NCBI GenBank assembly: GCA_024224995.1
Contig: JAAENB010000976.1
Coordinates: 1-28,585, forward strand
Direction of reading: 5' to 3'
Length of the DNA stretch: 28,585 nucleotides
Source: a bacterium
GTDB lineage: Bacteria > Spirochaetota > UBA4802 > UBA5550
Shown: piece after piece, positions 1 to 7,900 of the stretch
Layout of the letters: each line of letters starts with the position of its first letter
Position numbering within the stretch: the stretch's first letter is position 1
The notes under the pieces: generated by a model
What the model was told of the DNA's origin: nothing
The model's database searches: none
What the model saw: only the letters and a program-made list of their open reading frames with translations
Program-made: the position numbers and the translations under genes

Positions 1-215
1 CGCATAGGGCACGGCACGCCGAGCCCCTACAGGTATCGCCCCCCTCGCAGGGGTAGCTACACCTTCCCGGAATCTCCATAACCCTGGCCTGAAACCAGCC
101 AGTAAAGGCGTTGCACTGCAACGTCTCTCAGAACCAAACCCCGGCCCGGAGCATCTTCGCAAAACAGACCCCGGTGCAACCACAGTTTCTGACCTATTTT
201 TCCCGGCCCTGCCGG
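1..215 (-). repeat. Mosaic intergenic repeat, left edge
   Basis: No gene is convincing here. Read on the minus strand, this stretch shares several blocks with the right end of the window read on the plus strand: positions 144-175 (ACCGGGGTCTG ... GATGCTCCGGGC) match 28256-28294, the small hairpin CCCCT-CGC-AGGGG at 41-53 matches 28305-28317, GGGCACGGCACGCCG at 7-21 matches part of 28332-28346, and the block with GGTCAGAAAC at 182-207 matches 28450-28475. The left copy also holds a perfect 15-bp palindrome CGTTGCACTGCAACG at 109-123. Block order differs between the two ends, so this is a mosaic family rather than one simple element. Function unknown. Confidence 0.6.
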
Positions 216-224
216 TGTTGTTCT

Positions 225-276
225 TAACCGATTACCGATCACCCCGCCCTCAGGGCGACCGATTACCTCCCCTTAC
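225..276. repeat. GTAATCGGT-family repeat next to a gene end
   Basis: The stretch contains ACCGATTACC at both sides of a short GC hairpin (CGCCCTCAGGGCG). The same design occurs twice at 12023-12137. The repeat includes the stop codon of the minus-strand receptor gene that ends at 273, so it sits exactly at a 3' end, as the other copies do. A role in transcript termination or mRNA end protection is an inference. Confidence 0.65.
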
Positions 277-2519
277 CCCCCAAACCGCTTAACCAGCACC
301 ACCCTGTTCCCGTCCACATTATAAACAATCTCATCGAAAATATCCCGGGCCATCAGAATCCCCCGGCCGTGGGAAAACATCGCCTTATTTAAATCGCTTA
401 ATTCGGAATTCAATATTTTATTATAGTCAAAGCCCTTCCCTTCATCGCTAATAATATAGGTAACCCTGTCCGTGGCAATGGAATACTCAATAGTAACCCG
501 CCTCTCACTGTACCGGGGATCATTCTGGCGCTCCGATATAAAATCCAGGTACTCCCCCCTGAGAATAAGCTCAGTCTTTTCATTGTACGAGATATCAAGA
601 TTTCCATGTTCAATGGCATTGATTACCATCTCCCGAAGGCCAAGACGCAGCAGGTTCACCTCCTTTGAACGCAAATATTTACGTAAATTTCTTGTTAAGC
701 GATGGGTAATATCTTCGGCAGTAACCAGGTAATTCCCAATGATAAACTGCTGCTCTTCCGATATAAAATACCTCATTAAAACATCTTCCAGCACACTGGA
801 AGCCTTGCCCAGAACCTCGTTCTTACCTATAATATTAATATATTCCAGGCGAACCTGCATCTCCTTGGGCTCCGCGCTGATGGAAGATTTAAACCGGGCT
901 TTAAACTGAATGGGAGCCCGCTCTTTCACAAAGGCCTCAAGCTTTTCTTTTACGATCTCTTTGGTGACACCATCCTTATCCTCATATAAAATATCATTGA
1001 AGTTTAAGCCGGAAACCGATTCCGGCCGAAGATTCAACTGGTTCGAGATAGCCTTATTTGCCGTAATAAAATTCCAGTTTTCATCAAGAGAAAATACAAT
1101 ATCTTTTGACCCTTCCACCAGGAACCGGTATTTTTCTTCTGAGTGGGTAATCCTGGTATTTGCTTCATTCAGGTCCTGAATTTTATCCTTAAGATCCCGG
1201 TTAAGATGCTCAATCTTTTTATGAACATAAATAAATCGATTTGAGAGAATAAACGCAATCGCCATAATAAAAACAAGAAAGGTATAAGCGGAGATCCTGG
1301 TATCGAAAATATAATAAATTGAGTCAATAATATCCCAGGTAACACTGAACAACAGCACAGTATACCCAATCAGAATATTACCTGCCACAGTATGTCTCAA
1401 TATGCGAAAAAACGAATAAATAAAAGTACCATGCTTGTTCGTATCCCCTGAAGCTGTGTTAAATTCTATAAGATCCTTAACAAACGCGTAAAATATAGTA
1501 AAAAAGATATAGAGAAGCGGAATAATCGCAGTAAACTGCCATATTCGCAATATATCCGTTAAAAAAGGATGTGGAGAGGGCAGTGTAAAAGCAACCAGGA
1601 AAATGCTGTAAATGCTATTTGCTACCGTAAAACGGCTGATCCTGTATAACACCACCTGGTCAATAAAACAACCGAGCAAGGGCAGCAGGATATACAAAAA
1701 AGAAAATTCAACGCGGTTAATAAGAGAGGTATCCTGTATAAAGAAAGATATATGAGAAGACAACGTGAAAAAATAAATAAACCCGGCTATTGTAAAAAGA
1801 CCGTAATAGAGATTATACCGTTCTTTTCGCCGGTTCATATATAAAAAAAGGTGATAAATGCCCACAAAAAGATATAAAAAAATAAGAACGGAAAAGAGCT
1901 TATTTGAACGTTTTTCCAGCAATATTTCATACTCATCAATGACATACTGCCCCGTGGCGAAGAACCCCGTATCAATATGCTGAGGGTTTCCCACGATCTT
2001 AAAAGCAAGGACATTCACCCCATTCACCAGGAACCGTGAATCAAGGGAGATAACATAATTACGAATATTCCTGCTCGATTCGATTTTTCCTTCGGGAGAA
2101 AGATGAAGCTCACTCTTAACTAAATGCCCGTTACAATAAATCTCCCAATTAATCCCAATCTTCCGGAGAAAGAGCCCTAAAATCCCGTTCCGGTCTTTCC
2201 GGCCCTCTTCAAGAACGAAAGAAGTGACAAAGGTATACGTTTCATCAGGGAAATCAGCCAGAGACAGGAAGCGGCGGGAAGATGCGCTTAAACCAAGTTC
2301 TTTTATTCTAACCGCCCGTTTTCCTGTTGTAACACCGGGAATCCTTAACCAGGAATTATCTTCAGGAAGGGTAGAAATCCAGTCAGGAGAAAATCCCTTT
2401 TTAACAAAAAGATCCTGCCGGGTCAGGTCAATAGGTTCCGCGTGCAGCGAGGACGCTCCAAAAACAAGCGCAAGACAGAAGAGAACCGGCAGCAATATTT
2501 TTTTATTTGAAAATCCCAT
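273..2519 (-). CDS. 7TM-DISM receptor with PAS and RsbW-like ATPase domain (second paralogue)
   Basis: 748 aa membrane signalling protein. A signal peptide (residues 1-27, cleavage probably LHA/EP) is followed by an exported beta-rich domain to about 200 that resembles the galactose-binding-like sensor of 7TM-DISM receptors (GINWEIYCNG, NVLAFKIVG). About seven hydrophobic segments span roughly 205-435, then a short coiled coil and a PAS-like domain (about 460-525). The C-terminus (about 600-748) is an anti-sigma/SpoIIAB-type ATPase: N634 in LREMVINAIEHGN, D692 in SDEGKGFD, and H717-G720 in SHGRG. There is no histidine-phosphorylation helix pair, so this is not a classical histidine kinase; it may act by phosphorylating or sequestering a partner protein. 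It is a full-length paralogue of the neighbour at 2683-4926 (both mature proteins begin EPIDL) and is last in the operon, after a 163-bp gap. Ligand unknown. Confidence 0.85.
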   Translation of the reverse strand: MGFSNKKILLPVLFCLALVFGASSLHAEPIDLTRQDLFVKKGFSPDWISTLPEDNSWLRIPGVTTGKRAVRIKELGLSASSRRFLSLADFPDETYTFVTSFVLEEGRKDRNGILGLFLRKIGINWEIYCNGHLVKSELHLSPEGKIESSRNIRNYVISLDSRFLVNGVNVLAFKIVGNPQHIDTGFFATGQYVIDEYEILLEKRSNKLFSVLIFLYLFVGIYHLFLYMNRRKERYNLYYGLFTIAGFIYFFTLSSHISFFIQDTSLINRVEFSFLYILLPLLGCFIDQVVLYRISRFTVANSIYSIFLVAFTLPSPHPFLTDILRIWQFTAIIPLLYIFFTIFYAFVKDLIEFNTASGDTNKHGTFIYSFFRILRHTVAGNILIGYTVLLFSVTWDIIDSIYYIFDTRISAYTFLVFIMAIAFILSNRFIYVHKKIEHLNRDLKDKIQDLNEANTRITHSEEKYRFLVEGSKDIVFSLDENWNFITANKAISNQLNLRPESVSGLNFNDILYEDKDGVTKEIVKEKLEAFVKERAPIQFKARFKSSISAEPKEMQVRLEYINIIGKNEVLGKASSVLEDVLMRYFISEEQQFIIGNYLVTAEDITHRLTRNLRKYLRSKEVNLLRLGLREMVINAIEHGNLDISYNEKTELILRGEYLDFISERQNDPRYSERRVTIEYSIATDRVTYIISDEGKGFDYNKILNSELSDLNKAMFSHGRGILMARDIFDEIVYNVDGNRVVLVKRFGG

Positions 2520-2682
2520 ATAGATTTATAAACTATTTGAAGAAAAAAATCAATACAAAAATCCCTCTGTTCTCACAACAGGTCGTGAGGCTGTCTGAGC
2601 GAAGCGAGTTCCGAACGTTCTGCGGAGGTATTGCTCCAGGCATAGTTTACATTCCGGGTTGATATACCTGATAGGACCGGTG
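2520..2682. repeat. Intergenic gap with GAGCGAAGCGAGTTCCG motif
   Basis: The gap between the two receptor paralogues holds GTGAGG-CTGTCTGAGCGAAGC plus GAGTTCCG at 2585-2613. The loop of the large hairpin at 28500-28585 carries a close version (GTGAGGACTG, then GAGCAACGCGAGTTCCG). A small hairpin CTCAC-N8-GTGAG lies at 2572-2589. No gene, clear promoter or poly-T terminator is visible, so the downstream paralogue may be co-transcribed. Confidence 0.5.
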
Positions 2683-4926
2683 CTACTCAAAGCGCTTAAC
2701 CAGCACCACCTCGTTTCCAATTTCATTAAAGACCATACTATCAAATATATTTTTCACCATCTCCAATCCTCTGCCGTGGGGAAGATATTCCTGGTTTAAA
2801 TCAGAAGGTTCTGCGCTGAGTAATTTTTTATGATCAAATCCCAATCCCTCATCGGTAATTCGGTACTGAACCTGGTCGGTATCGATAACATACTCAATCA
2901 ATACTTTTTTTCCCTGGTACGCAGGATCATCCTGGCGTTCCGCAAGGAACTCAAAATACTCATCATTCACCATGAGCACGGTTTTTTCGCTGTAGGTAAT
3001 CCCGAGATTGCCGTGTTCAATGGCATTTATAATAACTTCCCGCAGCCCAAGCCGCAAATAGTTAATATCCTGGGGGTCTATATATTTTCGAAGATTCCTG
3101 GTTATCCTGTTTACAATATCCCGTACCGTTACCAGGTAATTCCCGATTACAAAATTTTGTTTCTCAGATACAAAATATTTAATAAGCGAATCTTCCAGGA
3201 CCGTTGATATTTTCCCCAGTATTTCATTTTTCCCTTCAATATCCAGGTATTCCAGCTGCAGGTTCACCTCTTTCGGTTCTTTCCAGGCCAGTGACATCAG
3301 TTCAACGGAAAACCGGATCTTTTTTCTTTCTTTAGTAAAAACCTCAAGCCGTTTCCGAACAATCTCTTTTGCTATTCCCTGGTCTCCGGCGTAAACCAGG
3401 TCAAGAAAATTCAATGTTTTAAGCACAATGGGGGAAACATCAAGTACCGAAGATATGGCTTTGTTGGCGGTAATAAAATTCAAATTCTCATCCAGTGAAA
3501 AAATTACATCATTGGACCCCTCAACAAGGATACGGTACTTTTCTTCCGAATGAATAATTCGCGTGTTAACCTCGTTCAGATCATCAATCTTTTGCTGCAG
3601 TCCGCGATTGAGATTCTCTTCCCGGTTATGGAGAGACAAAAACCGGTTGGTTAAAATAAGGGTGATACTAATCTCAAACATAAAAAAAGCATACTGGGTA
3701 AGAAGAACCCGGTACCCAAGAAAAAGCGTATCATAAATATCAAAAAAAGCACAGAAAACCATAGCAACGATTCCCAGGAACAGGTTTCCCGCGACAGTAT
3801 GACGCAGGACTTCAAAAAAACGAGCCGACAAAGAAAAAATTCCCTTATTATTTTCCCGGTATGCCGTTCTTAGGTCTTTAAAAAAAATCGAACATACTAT
3901 ATGTAGTACATATAAAAGAGACAACGGGGCTGTAGCCTGCCATAAAACAAGCAAATCCGGAATAAAAATAACGGGCATAAATAACGTGAGCACCGCCAGT
4001 ATAGTACAGAACAAGCTGTACAATTTAACAAATTTTGTTATTCTGTCATTAAGGATCAGGTCAATAAACGCTCCCAGGAACGGGAAGAGAGAATATACTG
4101 ACGCGTACTCAAGCCGGAGAACGATGCTGCTGTCCGGTATAATCAAAAAAACCGTTGCCGTTCTGGATAACAGGTACATAAAAAGAAATACGGAAAAAAA
4201 ACCGTAAAAAAAGTTATACCCCTGCTTCATCCGGTTAAAAAACAGAAAAAGATGATATATGCCAATAAAAAGATATATCGCCATTAATATTAATTTTATG
4301 ATCTCAGAATTTTCAACGGTCAATGCATCATAATCATCAATAATATAATCCCTGTTGCTGTAAAATCCCGTTGTCTTACAGGTTGGATCTCCTACGATCC
4401 TGAAGGCAACAACATTGAGCCCTTCTTTAAAGTACAGGGGATTGATGCCGATTCGTACAAAGCGGCGGTAGCTCTCCTCTTGAATAACCCCTTTGCTGTT
4501 CATATGCATTTCTTTACGAAGCAGCTTTCCGTTTAAGTAGACCTCCCAGTTTATGCCAATGGCCCTTAAATACAAACCCTGCAGCGGTTTTTCATGAAGA
4601 TCTTTTTCCGTCAGTTCAAAACAGGTAAGAAAGGTAAACTCATGGAGCGGGTGTTCTTTAATGGAAAAAAAACGCCGTTTGGGTATTCCCGCAAGGTCCA
4701 GATTGGAAATGGTCATTTTTCCTTTTTGAATAAATTGGGGTGATAATCGTTTCCACTGGCTGTTATGCTCTTCAACAGGAACCAGGTTAAGCCATTGGTC
4801 AGAAAACCCCTTACGGACAAAAAAAGCATTCTTTGCGAGATCTATGGGCTCTCCTGCTGCGAACTCCGGGCAGAAGAGCAGAATAGACAGGATCAGTATT
4901 CCCCCGATTTTTTTTATCAATTTCAT
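2683..4926 (-). CDS. 7TM-DISM receptor with PAS and RsbW-like ATPase domain (first paralogue)
   Basis: 747 aa, with the same design as the gene at 273-2519: signal peptide (about 1-25), exported beta domain with GINWEVYLNG and NVVAFRIVGDP, about seven membrane segments (roughly 205-435), a PAS-like region starting at HSEEKYRILVEGSNDVIFSL, and a C-terminal ATPase with N634 in LREVIINAIEHGN, DEGLGFD near 692-698 and PHGRG near 716. No phospho-acceptor histidine domain is present, so the output is more like an anti-sigma factor or serine kinase than a two-component kinase. Its ATG overlaps the TGA of the giant kinase by four bases (ATGA, 4923-4926), which indicates translational coupling and a shared pathway. 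The paralogues clearly arose by tandem duplication, but their sensor domains have diverged, so they may see different ligands. Confidence 0.85.
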   Translation of the reverse strand: MKLIKKIGGILILSILLFCPEFAAGEPIDLAKNAFFVRKGFSDQWLNLVPVEEHNSQWKRLSPQFIQKGKMTISNLDLAGIPKRRFFSIKEHPLHEFTFLTCFELTEKDLHEKPLQGLYLRAIGINWEVYLNGKLLRKEMHMNSKGVIQEESYRRFVRIGINPLYFKEGLNVVAFRIVGDPTCKTTGFYSNRDYIIDDYDALTVENSEIIKLILMAIYLFIGIYHLFLFFNRMKQGYNFFYGFFSVFLFMYLLSRTATVFLIIPDSSIVLRLEYASVYSLFPFLGAFIDLILNDRITKFVKLYSLFCTILAVLTLFMPVIFIPDLLVLWQATAPLSLLYVLHIVCSIFFKDLRTAYRENNKGIFSLSARFFEVLRHTVAGNLFLGIVAMVFCAFFDIYDTLFLGYRVLLTQYAFFMFEISITLILTNRFLSLHNREENLNRGLQQKIDDLNEVNTRIIHSEEKYRILVEGSNDVIFSLDENLNFITANKAISSVLDVSPIVLKTLNFLDLVYAGDQGIAKEIVRKRLEVFTKERKKIRFSVELMSLAWKEPKEVNLQLEYLDIEGKNEILGKISTVLEDSLIKYFVSEKQNFVIGNYLVTVRDIVNRITRNLRKYIDPQDINYLRLGLREVIINAIEHGNLGITYSEKTVLMVNDEYFEFLAERQDDPAYQGKKVLIEYVIDTDQVQYRITDEGLGFDHKKLLSAEPSDLNQEYLPHGRGLEMVKNIFDSMVFNEIGNEVVLVKRFE

Positions 4927-7900
4927 ATAAATCCCCCGGCTTCGGGTAAATATATTTTAAACCGGGTAAATGTTCCCTCCTCGCTCTCCACTTCTATTCT
5001 TCCGCCATGACAATCCTCTACAATCCACCGGGCAAGATGCAGCCCAAGCCCCAATCCTTTATTGCTTCTTGCTTCACCGTCCTGTCCGCTATAAAAAACA
5101 CCAAAGATATTCTCCTCCATATCTCCCGGGATCCCCGGACCGGAATCCTCAACAGTGATTAAAAAATCAGTGTTGTCGGTCCCGGCTCTTACGGTAATTC
5201 TCCGCTCTTTTTCTATTGAACCTTTTTTAAGAGCCTCGATGGCATTATCGATCACGTTTTCCAGGACTATTTCAATTTGCTCAGCGTTAATTTTGATTTC
5301 TTTGCCGGAATCAAAATCAAATATTTTTTCCAGAACGATGTTATTCTCCATAAATTGGGATTCAAAATGAGTTAAAGCGTTTTCAAGTACATATTTGATC
5401 TTATTATTTACCTGCTCTGCCCGTTTACCGAAATTCCTCCTTATTTTATCCTTCATTTTTTCAATTTTGTCAAGCCCCTGTTCACATTTAGCCAGGGTTT
5501 CTTTCGCGAATTCAAACCGTTCCTGGTCGGTAATCAGTCCTTTGAGTCTCACGTCCTCCAGGTAACCGTTTCCCAGGGTAATTGCCTGGGCAAAGGGCCA
5601 TAATTCATGGTACAGTTTATGCCCAATATCCGACACAAGAATGGAGGAGTCATCCAGGGTCCGCTGCAGCTTTTTATAGGCCTCTGCCAGCTTTGAAGTA
5701 CGCTCCCGTACTTTTTCTTCAAGGTTATAATATAACCGGGCATTATCAATGGAAATAGCTACCTGGGAAGAAAGCAGCTCCAGGATCTCTATCCTTTCAG
5801 GAGTAAAGGCGCCATCGGCAAGATTATTTTCCAGGTATACGATACCGGTCAGTTTTCCCTGGTTAAGAACCGGCGTACACAGGACCGATTTTGGTTTATT
5901 CTTCGCCACATAGGGATCACTAATAAAATTACCTTCAAGGGAGGCGTTATTTAATATTATGGTTTTTTTTGTTCGTGCCGCGTAATTGACAATACCGCTG
6001 GAAAGCCCGCTAAATGTTTCTACCGGGATCGATTGAAGCGATGTAATATCTTCTCTTCCCACAGCTCCTTCAGCTTCAACCAGGAGCTGTTCCCCCTCTT
6101 CGAGAATAATCACTCCCCGCTCTGCCCCGGCATTCTCCAGCACCAGTTTCATTATTTTTACCAGGAGCTTGCTTAAAACGATCTCTCCCGACAATACCCG
6201 CGCGGCCTTCACTACTGTAGAAAGATCAAGAGATTTTGCCCCTTCTCCCTGGTCCGTTGTTCCGGCGGGCGACAATAAGCCGGGAAAGCGTTCATCCAGC
6301 TGCTGTAATTTGGCAATGGCTCCCCAGCGGGCGTAGCTTAAATATGCCTCCCGCAAATACATCCTGCCAATCCTCTTCTTTCCTTGAGCAAAATAAAACT
6401 CCGCAGCCAGTTCTCCGGAAAGCGCCTCCTCAACAAAAAATTCATACTGTTTACTTAATTCCATAGCCAGTTCATAGGCTTCTTCAGCAGCGGGGTTGTC
6501 CCCCCGGACCCGAGCCAGTTCGGCTGCTGTAAGGTAATACCGGTGAAGATTATTCATTGGAGCGTATTCCGCCCATTTTTTCAACTTCTTCTGATTTTTC
6601 CGCACCCTTCTTAATGATGCCGCCTTTTCACGCTTTGAGGCTTTCGGGTAAAGCGCAAGCCTGGTGAGGGAATCATAAAACACGGAACTCCGTGACACGG
6701 CAGTTCCCAGAACTCCATCCCGGTACTCACTGAATCTATCCAGGTTTTCCATAGCCTCTGCGTAGGAATTAAAAATATAACATACTTGAGATTTGATAAA
6801 AAAATAATTTCCCAAAACCGTTCGATCATTTAACCGCAGCCAGAGCGGCAGGGCTTTTTCCTCATCAAAAATTTTTCCCTTGAGTATGGTTGGTTCATTA
6901 CCATATCCCACGAGGTTGAGAACAACCTGGCGCAAAACAGCATGGATGTCGTATCCCTGGTTCTTATTCAGTTCCGCGATTGCCGGTCCCAGCCGTGCCA
7001 AATCCTCTTTCAGCTCCGGTAAGTACCTGCCGCATTGATACGAATGGCTCTCATAGGCATAAAGACAATAGGCCGCGAATTGTAAATCTCCTGTTTCCAG
7101 CGCGATGTGGTAGGTTTCCATTAAAGCAGGGATGGTTTCTTTCAGATGCTCTTTCCAGTGCCGTATGAGAAAATTATAGGTTAGATGCACCTTCGCGTAC
7201 TCCCCCCTGGCATTCAGGGAGTCGACCAGTCTGAGGGCCAACTTTGCCAGGGAGTAACCGGTATTCACATCTCCAAAGCCCAGTATCATCATCAGCCCAA
7301 AGCCAATATAGCCAAGGGAATGCTCCGGGGTGTTCCCATGTTTAAGAGCAAAACCAACCGTTCTAAAGGAAATCAATGCCATGAGCCGGGGATCAACAGA
7401 GTAGAATGCCGATCCCATACCGGAAATAAGCTGTGTCATGCCCAGGATCTCGGGATCCGAGGCCCGGGGCAGCTTAAGAATATCGTCATAATTTTTCCCG
7501 GCCAGGGTTATTCGTGCTTTTATAAATTCAAACAGAAGTCTTGCTTTTGTGGGCCGTTCCGGGATACGGGCTCCAAGTATATTCGCGACAGGGATTGCCA
7601 TGGAAATAGCTCCGTGAAAATCCTCGCGGTCTATACAGGCGGCAATTTTACTTGTGTATACTCCTACGGAATCAAGCACGCTCCTGCAATTTTCTATCAC
7701 ACTGTCTGCCATGCGTTCCATCCGCTCATAATCGACCTTGCAATAGGCGGTTCCCGCTGCTTCCGTGTACAAATCCAGGGTGAGCCGGTATTGTTCTTCC
7801 CAGCATTTTTCTTCCAGCAGCCCAATACCGGTCTCCAGGTATTTATAGGCCGGGGAATACGCAGCCGACTTCCGGGCCATCTTCCCTGCTTCCAGGTTCA

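Noticed and set aside
57..242. 61-codon minus-strand frame at the left edge
   Set aside because: It lies wholly in the mosaic repeat, no ribosome site; the matching repeat at the other end does not keep the frame.
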